A stretch of 64,000 nucleotides of DNA from Isoetes taiwanensis (lineage: Eukaryota > Streptophyta > Lycopodiopsida > Isoetales > Isoetaceae). Below the pieces are notes generated by a model that was given only the letters and a program-made list of their open reading frames with translations, did no database searches and was not told the origin of the DNA. Location: NCBI GenBank assembly GCA_021234155.1, contig JAJEKV010000084.1, positions 2,731,702-2,795,701 of the forward strand. The letters run 5' to 3'. Position numbers and translations under genes: made by a program. Shown piece by piece: positions 11,121 through 21,460 of this stretch (the stretch's first letter is position 1; every line of letters begins with the position of its first letter).

Positions 11121-11754
11121 TTGTTAGATAACACGTTAGCCCCAAAAAAATAACGCGTTAGACGTTATTTAAAAAATAACTAATAATAACTTATGTTATT
11201 TTTGCCAAAATATTACAGTCATCAAAAAATAAAAAAATTATACCATTTTGTTCAGAATTTCGAGACGAATCCAAATATATGAAAATCTAACCTAAAAAAC
11301 CCTTCTATTGTGTGATATTGGCATCTGAAAGCATGCCGCTCTCTGTTTGCAGACTCGAGACAAAAGGAGAACAAAAAGTGGCAATTTCTGGAGTAGCATG
11401 GGCCGATTTTGGTCTGCCAGTTTTGCCACAAGCCTGCTCTGATCTAATAGGTATGTCTTTTGCATTTTCAAAACTCATTCATCTAATTTCTGTAGTGCAG
11501 TTCTCTGTTGCAATTCTCTGTTGCGCATCAAAGGTTTAAGTGACATTCTGATTTTTCAGCAGGTTAGATAAGGTATTTTCAAATTCTGATCGCATATTTA
11601 GATTCAGTATGATTAAATTAGTCAAGATCATGTTTTAAATTGTTAAAATCTGATCAATTTTTTTTGGCCAAAAAATAACACGTTATCAACTTCCTAGATA
11701 ACTAGTTACACGTTATTTTGACGTTAGCCGTTAGCTAACGATAACTGCTAACAA
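11121..11754. mobile_element. Candidate small element with TTGTTAG/CTAACAA termini
   Basis: The ends TTGTTAG (11121) and CTAACAA (11748-11754) are inverted. Longer imperfect inverted similarity involves repeated taacgttag/cgttatt strings (ataacacgttagcc on the left, acgttagccgttagctaacg on the right). The termini are AT-rich and self-complementary, as in MITEs. I found no clear target duplication. It sits in what would be the intron following the last ABC1K piece and encloses the exon-like segment at 11353-11450. Confidence 0.4.
11353..11450 (+). pseudogene. Exon-like segment, unidentified
   Basis: Bounded by an acceptor (ctctgtttgcag) and a donor (ctaatag/gtatgt). Joined in phase to the preceding ABC1K piece it stays open (GVAWADFGLPVLPQACSDLI), but the residues do not resemble the ABC1K sequence expected there. 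It may belong to another captured gene. I do not recognise it. Confidence 0.3.
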
Positions 11755-11759
11755 ACAAT

Positions 11760-12766
11760 ACATAAAACTTTGATGGTTAAGATGTTTAGGCATTTTAAGT
11801 TGGTACACAATGCCTGGTCAATTTTCATTTATTCTGAAGTCGGCATGCAATACGCAAAGCTTTAAAGCATTGTGGTTAAATGTTTTAGTTCTGGCTTCTT
11901 CTAGAGTGTAATATACTGTGGGTATAACGCACATTTACTATTTGTGATATTATTGGGTACTGCAAGAAACACACAACATTTGTAACTAGCGTACTTCGAC
12001 CAAACCCAATCTATCTTCTGTTTTAACTGAATTCTGTGCATAGTTTCTGAAATATTGCATGAATCGTTTCACTTCATAAAGTTAGATATTTAAAGAGATA
12101 ATGTACATGTGCTGGTCAGACTTAATCCATGCATGAGAATGTGAAACTTTCCCTGTATTTGTTTCATAGAAAGATTATGAGCGATGGGCTTTCAAGGGCA
12201 TTATCATTTCAGTAAAAAACAAAGGACTGTCAGATGACATGCGACCATCAGTTGATTACACATCATGACAGTCAGGTTACTGCCCATGACAGTCAGCCCG
12301 CTGTATCTCAGAGATTGAGATTAGAGTGTGCAAAACATAAAATGCGTAAAGCAGGTATTCAGAGATGTGAATGATAGATATGTGCATAAACTCGAAATAA
12401 TCTATATTGTGTATAGAATGCAAACATAAGCACTTTTACATGGAGGATGGCATGCATTGCTATTTCTTGCTATCCGTAAGGAAGTTTGACGTGAATCAAT
12501 GCTAGTTCATTGCGCAACACTACAATCTCTAGAGCTTGTGAGTGGCTCTGTCTTTTCATCTCTGAATTATGAGACACTCTTTACTAGATGTTCTCCTACT
12601 CAATCTAACTTAATGTTCAAATCTACAGCGCACTAAAGATGAAGTGATCTTATGCAGCAATATTGGTTTCAAGGTCTGGCAACTGCAACCAGATTGTGCT
12701 TCAAAAGTTCAAAACGTATTCATTGTATTTGGAGAACTATCTTAATTCTCTATGAAATCTTTGCAG
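11760..12766. other. Intergenic or intronic AT-rich DNA
   Basis: No supported gene. The string catgacagtcag occurs twice at about 12,265-12,300 in a small imperfect repeat. The segment may be intronic DNA carried with the flanking gene pieces. Confidence 0.35.
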
Positions 12767-14015
12767 TGCATTCAGAAACAACTTCAGTGGAGCCCTTCCA
12801 AATATCAATATTACAACACTTGTTCAGCTAATAACTTGCCTGGGACAATTCCTGATGGCTATGGAAAAAGTGACAGCCTTATGGGGCTGTTTTTAAGCCA
12901 TAACATGCTAAGTGGCACACTGCCCATCTTTTTCTGCTGGGATGGAGTTGGATATCTCGCACAATTTGCTCAATGGCTCTCGTACATCGATAGATTATTT
13001 ACCATCATACAACGTTAGCTATGCGTTCAATTACCTTGACGATTCTTCAATCTTCCAATGCAAGGAGGAACCTGTTAAACAATGTGTCCCAGCCGTAGAA
13101 GGAAGTCATTGCTATTAACGCAGGGAGTGGCACAGGATGCACAGGATTTTCGTATAACGGCATTGATTTTCAAGCAGATGTCGCAACTTCAAGAAACAGA
13201 AACTTAGGTCTTTACACTTATTCCAACTGGGGACTCGAGCTTGGTGGTCTTGGAGCTGGAAACCATACTGAAAATACAACAGGAGGGGTGGCAGACTTGT
13301 ACCATGGCTATTCCATGGCACTGGATTGAAGCCAGGCTCCTACAATGTTATTATGTATTTTATGGAGACATTATTTTCCAAGGGAAGGAGGCTTTTTGAT
13401 ATTTATGTGCAATGGGTTGTCATCAAAGAAAGCTTTGACGTCTTTTCTGAAGTTGGAGGTATGCACAGCAGGCCTTACTCATTCTTGAGAACGGCTGCAG
13501 TGGGGTCGGGAACAATTTCAATCGAGTTTGTAGGACATTATTACGATTAAACTGAGGTCAATGGGATGGAATATAAAGCAGGACCAATGATTTCGGGCAT
13601 TTCTATAGTCCTTGGCAAGAAGAATAATAGATCCTTTATTATTGGTATAACAATAGGAGGCATAGCTGCTGTGTTGGTATTAAGTTTAGCAAGGTTTTGC
13701 TTGTACAGACATTTTTGTAAGGACCAAACATCCAAGACCTTTCCTGTACAACTAGAAGACTATGGATTTCCTTTGTCAAGTGCAGGACCTATCAGTTATG
13801 ACTATCGAGAGCTTTACCAAGCTACAAATGGTTTCAGCCCGAAAATGAAACTTGGGGAAGGAGGATTTGGGGAGGTGTATAAGGGCATGTTGCGTAATGA
13901 AAGGCCAACATTGAGGTGGGACATGAGGCTCAAACAACTTTCTTTAAGCAATAAAAGTCTGCTCCTTTGCCTCAGCCATCTTAAGAACTTCTTCAAGTCG
14001 GTTGGCATGCACTGA
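12767..14015 (+). pseudogene. Malectin-LRR receptor-like kinase fragment (LRR-VIII-2 type), truncated in the kinase domain
   Basis: Order of recognisable parts: leucine-rich repeats at 12,770-12,990 (FRNNFSGALPN, LFLSHNMLSGTLP, LDISHNLLNGS), malectin domain at 13,115-13,600 (NAGSG..FQADVATSRNRNLGLY, LKPGSYNV, KGRRLFDIYVQ, GPMISGIS), a transmembrane helix at about 13,625-13,700 (IIGITIGGIAAVLVLSLA), and the start of a kinase with an intact glycine loop (LGEGGFGEVYKG, about 13,850). The family consists of plasma-membrane receptor kinases of about 1,000 residues. Here the signal peptide, most LRRs and everything after the glycine loop are missing, and at least three frame changes plus in-frame stops separate the parts. 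The domain order is right, so this is a decayed partial copy, not a random match. Confidence 0.8.
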
Positions 14016-14350
14016 GTTTGTTTTTACAGTGGTATGGATTGCATTCTAACAGTAATTATGTAAATCTTCTGCATTTGGATTTTCTTGCTTACTAGCGAAT
14101 ATTGCCCAAGCTATTGCGCAATGCATATGCAGATATAGCATTCTCATATGCAGATTTTTTGCACGAGATCACTGATTATCTGATATGCAGACAGAATTGT
14201 GATCTGTCATTTGAATTCAGAGACTTGTCCTATTTATGATCTTTTTTTACTACCTTGAACTTATACATATTCAAAACGTAGACCCATGATTATTACATTT
14301 TTTATTGTCCTTATCCCCTATGTTGCCTTTTGTTGCCTTTTATGAGAGGG

Positions 14351-14580
14351 ATAACACCCTGGAATTAGGGTGTTATGCCGTATTATAACAAATGAGGGCC
14401 GAGTTTGTTATAGTAGGGCATAACACCCGAGTTCTAGGGTGTTATTCGCCTTAACAACCTGGGCCCGAGAGTTTTATAGTGGTTTTGTGGTGGTTGGTGG
14501 TTTTCATAACAAGCTAGGTGTTTATAGCCATTTGGCATAACAAACTAGGTGTTGTTATGTGTTACTGATGGGTAACACTC
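14351..14580. repeat. Foldback cluster of short hairpins
   Basis: ATAACACCCT (14351-14360) and AGGGTGTTAT (14367-14376) form a perfect 10-bp hairpin. A second one with 9-bp arms lies at 14420-14445 (ataacaccc..gggtgttat). Downstream, cataaca..ctaggtgtt occurs twice (about 14,504 and 14,538) and gggtaacac closes the cluster. The repeated inverted AACACCC/GGGTGTT motif suggests a foldback element or MITE remnant. No coding content. Confidence 0.6.
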
Positions 14581-15786
14581 TTGCAACCAACAGCTGAGAT
14601 CTGATCTCAGCCTTAAAACTTGAGGGCCAGGTTGTGAAGGTTATATCAGGATAGTTTCTTACATTATTTTACGTCCACTTTTTATTTTTACTTCTGTTAA
14701 TTCGTGTCGTGCACACTTTACATGCACATGGTGCTTTGTACAATAACTTGTTTTGTGTCTCATTTTGAGTTTGTTGTGTATTTTATGTAAGAGTCCACCA
14801 TTATCTCATACAAAGAAGCCGTCAAGTCATGGCCAGAGTAGTGCTCCTAAACCACTTAGCCGACCAACAATTATTACAGATCAAACAAAATAAAGGCCTA
14901 AGCTTTTTTATCTTAAGAAATAGTAGTGCTCTGCTCAGCTGATATTCCTTTATGGATCTCACATAAATGGAAATAGATATGATGATGGACCTTTTAGACT
15001 CTTAGAATGTACAGACTTCATTACAACCATTAAGAGATTACTTCTGCCAAACACTGGAGGGTTGTTGTTTTCCACTCAAGTATGTAATATGGCCTTCTTG
15101 ATGGTGTTATGAAGGAACAATTTGGTAAAAGAGGTGGATATAAAAATGGTATTTGGTACGTGCTATCTTATATTCTATTCTGGAATGCTAGCCTTGTATC
15201 TTAACCCGTATCTTTATCTTTTAGATAAAGTCCAATGTTCATGGTCGTCGTGGAGGTGCAAGAGTAATAAGCAAATTGGAGTATATGCATGCAGACTACT
15301 GGAGTTTAAATGAAAGGAGGGCAATGGAATACTATAATATTATTTCATGTTCTGATTTTTTCAAAATCTTTGGTTTTCCAACAGTTTTGCAGAAGCTTGG
15401 AGATTCAGCTTCTTAAGATCGTACGTATTGTGAATCATTAGTAGAAACCTCAGAATCTTGTAGATCATTTGCTTAATATATTTTCAATGTCGTGTGATTG
15501 AGCACCTTTTCTTTTTTGGGTTGCCCCTAGGGAAGCAAGCCCTCGTCCATGTGGGTCTATGGCATATTCCAGGTATATGCCAGTATATGCCAGAATGCCA
15601 ATGACTGCTCCAAGCTTACTATCGGGTGTAAACAGGCCGTGGCCGCTGTTATTGGGCAGCCACTTTGGAAATTGACGAACCGGTGCTTGGTCCTCCTAAG
15701 CAATGATGAAAGAATCCTGGAAAGGGACACATTCGAAACTATTTGAGAGATGAGTGATATGCCAAATCAAGGGAGTTGCTACTTGT
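14581..15786. other. Intergenic or intronic DNA
   Basis: No protein family recognised. Sequence at 15,225-15,350 has a short open stretch, but I cannot name it. Upstream exons of the aspartate aminotransferase copy would be expected here, and I do not see them. Confidence 0.35.
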
Positions 15787-16255
15787 GTTGAAAGTCAGTT
15801 GAAGCTTGTTATAATACCAATGTATTCAAATCCCCCAATGCATGGGGCATTAATTACGTCTGTTTTCCTGGGGATAGTGGCTTGTTCTCAGAGTAGACGG
15901 TTGAATTGAAAGCAATGGCTGATCGCATTATAAGTATGAGACACCAACTTTATGATGCTCTTCATGCTCGAGGTGAGTTGTCATGATTGGGCTACGTAGC
16001 TATTAGACTGTCGCGACTGTTTGTTGAAGAATTGCTTGCTGTTGCATACTTAAGCACACCCGGAGAATGGACTCATATTTTAAAGCAGATTGGAATGTTC
16101 TCTTTCACTGACCTAAACAAGCAGGTGGAGTTTTCTACTTGGTACTCACAGGCATGTTTTGACACTAAGAGATCCTTGCATCTTTTACATACAGCTAAAC
16201 ATGGCAGGCCTCACTTGGCTGATGCAATTTATGTTGCTGTTACACACATATATTG
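15787..16255 (+). pseudogene. Aspartate aminotransferase pseudogene, C-terminal exons
   Basis: Encodes the C-terminal part of a plant PLP-dependent aspartate aminotransferase (aspartate + 2-oxoglutarate to oxaloacetate + glutamate). Visible segments: VESQLKLVI.PMYSNPPMHGA at 15,787 and VELKAMADRIISMRHQLYDA to 15,972 followed by a GT donor, then an exon at about 16,050 ([20 protein letters not shown]) and the terminal HLADAIYVAV. Damage: a frame slip near 15,870, the Trp codon of the SEWTVELK motif changed to TAG (15894-15896), and two internal deletions in the last exons that can be read by comparison with the second copy downstream. The PLP lysine region is absent. Clearly non-functional. 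Confidence 0.85.
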
Positions 16256-17070
16256 AAATTCACTTAAATCATGCAGAAGTGACGTAATTTTCTAACTGGT
16301 GTCCATTTTTTACATAGATGCATTGCAAACTCAATAATAACAAAGGGAAGATGTATTTCATGCTCTTCATCATTGGGGTTTAATTTAAAAGCGCAATGCA
16401 TTAGTTGGTAATACAGGTGATGATGCATGTCATAAAAGGACATTGAGAATTGCCATTTGTTTCTTCTCACTATTTAACCCCTTTTTTTTACAGTTAAGCA
16501 AATTCCATGATCACTTCTCTGCGAACGAATGGAAACATTTTAACTTGTATGTGTAGCATTTAGTCAAAAATCACATGCTTTATATTTTTAAGCAGATTGG
16601 AATGTTCTCTTTCACTGGCCTAAACAAACAGCAAGTGGAGTTTGTGACAAGAGAATATCATATATACATGACCTTAGGTTGATATGTTGTTAAATTATAT
16701 TTCTACTTGGTACTCACAGGCATGTATTGACACTAAGAGATCCTTGCATCTTTTACATACAGATAAGCATGGCAGGCCTTAGTTCCAGAACTGTGCCTCA
16801 CTTGGCAAATGCACAGATATATTGAAATTCACTTAATTCACGCAGAAGTGATGTAATTTTCTAACTGGTGTCCATTATGTAAATTTTCACATAGATGCAT
16901 TGCAAACTGAATAATAACAAAGGGAAGATGTATTTCATGCTCTTCATCATTGGGGTTTAATATAAAAGCGCAATGCATAGTTATCTTAGTTGGTAATACA
17001 GGTGATGATGCATGTCATGAAAGGGCATTGAGAATTGCCATTTATTTCTTCTCAGTATTTAACCCCTTTT
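16078..17070. repeat. Tandem duplication of about 0.5 kb
   Basis: Block 16,078-16,500 is repeated at 16,590-17,070. It includes the aminotransferase exons and the non-coding downstream part (tgatgatgcatgtcat, gggaagatgtatttcatgct). Copies differ by point changes and by the deletions described for the first aminotransferase copy. Confidence 0.85.
16590..16830 (+). pseudogene. Second copy of the last aspartate aminotransferase exons
   Basis: A tandem copy of 16,078-16,255 that keeps parts the first copy has lost: [17 protein letters not shown] followed by [10 protein letters not shown] and then an intron, and after the acceptor (tttacatacag, about 16,762) ISMAGLSSRTVPHLA. Read against this copy, the first one has lost about 80 bp between gagtt and ctacttgg, and about 20 bp between two cct triplets before cacttgg. 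It ends with a stop in a diverged terminus near 16,825. No promoter or upstream exons, hence pseudogene. Confidence 0.8.
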
Positions 17071-17371
17071 TTATAGTTAAGCAAATTCTATGATCACTTC
17101 TGTTCTTATTGTTACCTTTGTTTCAGCTCCTCTCAATGTCCATACAAGCCTTTTGGGAAGAAATTTCATCAATGCACTCACGAGTAAGTACCATTATTTA
17201 AGAGTGTTTGATTAATGACAAATCACCTCTTGAATGGATTAGATTTGTCACTGTCGGCAAAAATAAGCAACTGTTTATGAAGCAACCATTGAAGGGCCTA
17301 GAGTTTTGCTTTCCTTATTGCCCACAGACGGTGCAAACATACGGTCACCGTTAAGCGCGACCCATGAGTAA

Positions 17372-18156
17372 CCCATATACATCAACCTACTAGTTACTAT
17401 TGTCGAGGTTAAGGAACATGCGATGTTCCCTTGTTTGCTAGTCGCAGATGGGTGCGACGAAAAAGATGTTGCAGAATTGAAGTTCTGGCCAGAACAGGCA
17501 CATATGTTTGACAAGCTAAAATGCTTGTTTCTTTTAGGGCGTAAACCCGTTATCTTATTCAAGACCCTGAAGGTCAGTACCTTCCGTGGCCAAACCAGTT
17601 TAACATTTGCGGAGGCTACAATGGCATTCAAGATTGTAGAGGATGCAGTGTCAAGATGGTTTCTGAATGAATTATGGTTCCCATACGATGACGTAGTGGT
17701 GAGAATCACAAAAGAAGTCTTTGCAGCACACGTTCTAGAAAATACCAAGGTATATCTTCTGCTACTAAAACTAAGCCAAAATTATCCTCGCTTCTCAGCT
17801 TCTTTCGTACAGCTTTCCATTAATCAAACATTCTTGGATGTGCAGGTCTCAGGAACATTGAGATTGAATATAACTGGCGACAACAAAATCTTCAAAACGT
17901 GCAATGCTTGCAACAAGGTAGTGTCGGCGATACATGTGGGAACGACGACATGACAGAAGAGTTAACAATGTTCGGCGACATCGACACTGCATCCAAGATG
18001 CAACATGTCACAATGGTAGGAGCATTGCTTGACAAATTTCTCGGTTACCCATTAGGAGGCGCATTAGCTACAATGAAGACAGATCCTCAATCACTGCACC
18101 AAAGCGTACTGAAGAGCCGAGGTAAATGCACGTTCGAGCTCAACCATGGACTCTAA
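17372..18156 (+). pseudogene. RPA70-like (replication protein A large subunit) OB-fold protein fragment
   Basis: Resembles the DNA-binding domains of RPA1, the single-strand DNA-binding large subunit. The frame from about 17,372 runs through an OB-fold (INLLVTIVEVKEH, VAELKFWPEQAHMF, KPVILFKTLKVSTFRGQTSL) to 17,749, where a GT donor follows LENTK. After an intron, 17,846-17,917 gives VSGTLRLNI..KTCNACNK, matching the start of the zinc-ribbon OB domain. The second cysteine pair and the rest appear only in a shifted frame (DTCGND..., TMFGD...LLDKFLGYPLG) up to 18,156. The N-terminal domains are missing and a TAA sits just upstream at 17369-17371. RPA1-like genes are host genes but are also carried by plant Helitrons. 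Position after four unrelated gene fragments makes the second possibility worth testing. Confidence 0.65.
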
Positions 18157-18246
18157 ATCATTGCCTTCGACAAGGCCTAGGCTCAGAATACGACCCATAA
18201 CTATTGAGCAACAAAAGACATGCCTTTGCATTTTTAAGCAGCTTTA

Positions 18247-18485
18247 CTTTGCTTGCAACTTCTATGTATTTCATGCTATTAAATTCTTAGCAACCTTCTT
18301 CAATGTAAAATATCGAGTTCTTCCTCACTCTCTCTCTAGCGCCTCTCTCTCTAGCGCCTAGCTTTGCTTGCAACTTCTATGTATTTCATGCTATTAAATT
18401 CTTAGCAACCTTCTTCAATGTAAAATATCGAGTTCTTCCTCACTCTCTCTCTAGCGCCTAGCTCACTCTCTCTCTAGCGCCTAGC
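18247..18485. repeat. Two-copy 115-bp tandem repeat ending in CTCT-rich motif
   Basis: The block starting ctttgcttgcaacttctatg occurs at 18247 and 18362 (period 115 bp). Each copy ends in actctctctctagcgcct, which is itself reiterated three to four times up to 18,485. Confidence 0.85.
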
Positions 18486-18486
18486 T

Positions 18487-18577
18487 CACTTTCTCCCTCT
18501 AGCCTTCTCTCTCCCTCCCTCCCTCCCTCCCTCCCTCCTCCCCCTCTCTCCCTCTCCCTCCCTCCCTCTCCCTCTCC
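18487..18577. repeat. Polypyrimidine tract, (CCTCCCT)n-like
   Basis: Almost pure C/T on the plus strand for about 90 bp (ctccctccctccctcc and variants). It may adopt unusual DNA structure, and it immediately precedes the palindromic minisatellite. Confidence 0.85.
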
Positions 18578-19150
18578 AATAGAGTGTTCCAGGTTCTAGA
18601 ACACTCACAAGACGACGCATGGCGCGCCAATAGAGTGTGTTCCAGAGACGACGCATGGCGCGCCAATAGAGTGTTCCAGGTTCTAGAACACTCACAAGAC
18701 GACGCATGGCGTGCCAATAGAGTGTGTTCCAGAGACGACGCATGGCGCGCCAATAGAGTGTTCCAGGTTCTAGAACACTCACAGGCGCGCCAATAGAGTG
18801 TTCCACAATAGAGTGTTCCAGGTTCTAGAACACTCAAAATTACTTATCTTGGCGCCAATAGAGTGTTCCACAATAGAGTGTTCCAGGTTCTAGAACACTC
18901 ACAGGCGCGCCAATAGAGTGTTCCACAATAGAGTGTTCCAGGTTCTAGAACACTCAAAATTCGCATGCGCGCCAATAGAGTGTTCCACAATAGAGTGTTC
19001 CAGGTTCTAGAACACTCAAAATTCGCGCCAATAGAGTGTCCCAGGTTCTAAAACACTCAAAATTTGATGGATCTGTCGCCTTGAGTGTTCGGGTTCTAGA
19101 ACACTCAAAATTAGATGCCAATAGAGTGTCCGTGTTCTAAAACACTCAAA
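18578..19150. repeat. Palindrome-rich minisatellite upstream of the LINE
   Basis: About ten units of a variable 40-85 bp monomer share caatagagtgttcc followed by ggttctagaacactc. Each core is an inverted repeat GAGTGTTC..GAACACTC containing TTCTAGAA, the minimal nTTCnnGAAn arrangement of a heat-shock element. GGCGCGCC occurs five times between cores. Later units diverge (gttctaaaacactc at about 19,043 and 19,130). The array lies directly before the LINE body, with no gene between, so it could be a monomer-type 5' UTR promoter or an unrelated minisatellite. Open frames through it are low-complexity artefacts. Confidence 0.8.
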
Positions 19151-19359
19151 ATTATTTGGATGGATGCGCGGCGAAAAGCGGCCCCGTCGGATAACAAAGA
19201 CAAGGGAGAAACCTCTTCCACGAGGAGGGAAGCCGGGTGAAGGCCCAATCTCACGAGATTGGCTCGGGAGATGGATGAAGGCTGCTCAAGCCCGACACAA
19301 AAGTGCAGCGAGGGCAATGAAACAGGTGGAGGAGCAGATCGAGAGTAACGTAAACCGGA

Positions 19360-19866
19360 TTGCGGGATTGGCGAGAGAGATCTGATCCTCGGCATCCCAT
19401 GTGCTCAAAAAGACGCGGTTGGCAGCGGAAAGGCAATGGGGTTCTGAACATGGAGACCCGCATGCAGCAGATTAGAAGAGGCAACGGGACTTTGAGAGGC
19501 AACGGGATAAGCGGGGCCTTGGGCACTTACGAGCTTCGCGTGGATTCCCTCCTCACCACCATGGAGACTATGGCATGCGACAGCGTGGTGTTGAGCGGGG
19601 ATACGATGGCAACTATTTCCCGCCTCAAATTGGTCGAGGAGTATGCCGCCGTGTCTGAAAACGTCAAGAGCCATCGTCGAAACCCGGCCGAGGCCCGAGG
19701 AGCTAAGAACCTGCAGAGTAGGGTGAGACACAAGATCGGGGATATTCGAGGAGCTCAAAGCAACCATTGCCCGGCAAAGGTGGCGGCCTCCATCTTTGAG
19801 GTCCATGAACACGGGACCTTTGCACAAATGAGTTGGCCAAGCGCCCAGAGATTCCAACAGAGCTAG
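19360..19866 (+). CDS. Possible LINE ORF1
   Basis: A 168-codon open frame at the 5' end of the LINE, rich in Arg, Met and Glu, with a short heptad-like stretch (RLKLVEEYAAVSENV). LINE ORF1 proteins bind element RNA and usually carry coiled coils, RRMs or zinc knuckles, and none of these is clear here. An overlapping open frame on the minus strand shows that the GC-rich composition keeps several frames open, so the assignment is positional only. Confidence 0.3.
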   Translation: MRDWRERSDPRHPMCSKRRGWQRKGNGVLNMETRMQQIRRGNGTLRGNGISGALGTYELRVDSLLTTMETMACDSVVLSGDTMATISRLKLVEEYAAVSENVKSHRRNPAEARGAKNLQSRVRHKIGDIRGAQSNHCPAKVAASIFEVHEHGTFAQMSWPSAQRFQQS

Positions 19867-20634
19867 GCTCCGACTCGGCAGGCAGAGGTCGCAACAACAC
19901 GGGGACAGCCCAAGCGCCGTGCCCCATAGCCCGCAGTGCGCCAAACAGGTAGGCAGACACCGCCACCTCCCCTCCATCTCGCACACCACAACACCGCCAG
20001 AGGAGCGCCCCCACACACCCAGCCCAACCGACGCCACCGACATACCTAATGTTGCCCCGACCGCTGAGCGCCAGGTGAGCGGTGGGCCGGGGACGCCATA
20101 ATGTGGTGGTGCGTGGACTCCTGGAGGAGGCGTGAGAAGATCTCACCAGCATTTCGTGATGAGATCCTATCTCAATGGCATTCCCCGACCGTAGCAAAGA
20201 CATTGCTAGAGCGAAGTTGCCTTTGGGGGCTCAACGACAGACGCCAAGACGCTGTCACCTTCACTGGCAAGGCATATGCGAAGTATCGAGGCCATCCCCG
20301 CCGTGCAGTAAAGTAACCTGGCGGGACCGCTCAGAGCGTTCCACTCGTGATCTCACCCCGAGGTCAGAGTCCCACGGGCAGCAGCTCTGGCCTCCAGTCG
20401 TGGACGCCCGTCAGAGGGGCCGCAGTCTTGTCCTGTGGCAAGCCGCGATTTTCGTGCCTACCGCCGAGGTCGCCGATGTAGCCGCCATTTCTTTGCCCTC
20501 CTGCTGCTGCTGCTTCTTTGCCGATACCCCTCTTGCACCTCATGCTCCGCGCTCCGTTCCTTTAAGGCGCGCTGCTGCTCCCCACTGCAGCGGAAGCGGA
20601 TCATCGGCGTCCCACATCGAATGCCAACAAATAG

Positions 20635-21460
20635 GCGTGCCTTGGGATGGTGTCTTGGAGCTGTCGGGGCTTCCACGACGGCGAGAGTCTCAACTCTATT
20701 GCACCCGGATATGGATCTCATTTTCCTCATGGAAACATGGGAGCATCGCGAGAACCTGACTTCTGGGACCTCGGGCTATCTGCATTTCGGTGTTCAATGA
20801 GTGCCACAGGGCAAGCGAGGGCATGGCGGGGTTGCACCGCTTCTCTGCCGTGCAACCTTGAGGGCACTTTCGGTCTCGTTGCACAAAGCGGCCGGTACAA
20901 TGCGCTACTTGTGGGTGCTGGCGTGCGACATGCCCGGTGCGACACTCTCATAGCGGCATGCTACTTTCCACATCCCAGAGAGCAACTTTTATAACACTCA
21001 TTCGGATGTGGATCGATTGGAGCCTTATGTCGATCTATATATGATGACATCTGGCCGGCACAAGCGGTTAGGCGGGGTTATGTTGCTTGGCGACTTTAAT
21101 GCACGCATACAGAGCCGGAAAGGTTCCAAAAATTTGAGCCCCCGGCAGAGGGCGTCTTGCGGTTGAATAGAGGTGGCTTGGTCAAGGATATCGGGCGACG
21201 ACCATATTTTCGCTATGGCAGGCAGTTGTTGTTCTTTGGGTAGTATCTTTGACCTAGTTATTTGTAATGGGTTGGTACAATGGCCGTCTTCCAACCGGCT
21301 GCGACTTGTAGACAGGGAGAACCAAGGGGCGGCTCGATTGTAGTGGTGGATTATCTGGCTGGGTTGAGGAACGTGATCTCAGACCTCGGTTACTCATTTT
21401 TCCATCGGAATTAGACACTTTGGGGACGAGGAAGTAGACTTTCGGACCACCGGCTCCTCG
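20635..21460 (+). pseudogene. LINE endonuclease domain (APE-like), frameshifted
   Basis: The nicking endonuclease that primes LINE insertion. In different frames I can follow W.CRGFHD and VSTLLHPDMDLIFLMETWEH (metal-binding Glu region, about 20,680-20,745), then the very characteristic LLGDFNARI at about 21,084-21,109 (GDFNAR at 21089-21106), then SIFDLVICNG (about 21,246) and SDHRLLVH (about 21,440), which holds the catalytic SDH. Order and spacing fit the family, but at least three frame changes separate the motifs. Confidence 0.75.

Noticed and set aside
18486-18837. Open frames through the minisatellite with repeated SRTWNTLLARHASS-like units
   Set aside because: Products of the tandem repeat itself, since all frames of the array are open, with no sign of a real repeat protein.
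18578-19150. CRISPR-like array
   Set aside because: The repeats are variable, palindromic and not separated by unique equal-length spacers, and the context is a plant nuclear genome.
19405-20203. Long minus-strand open frames (212 and 166 codons) across the LINE 5' part
   Set aside because: They are antisense to the LINE, low in recognisable motifs, and arise from GC-rich composition keeping several frames open.
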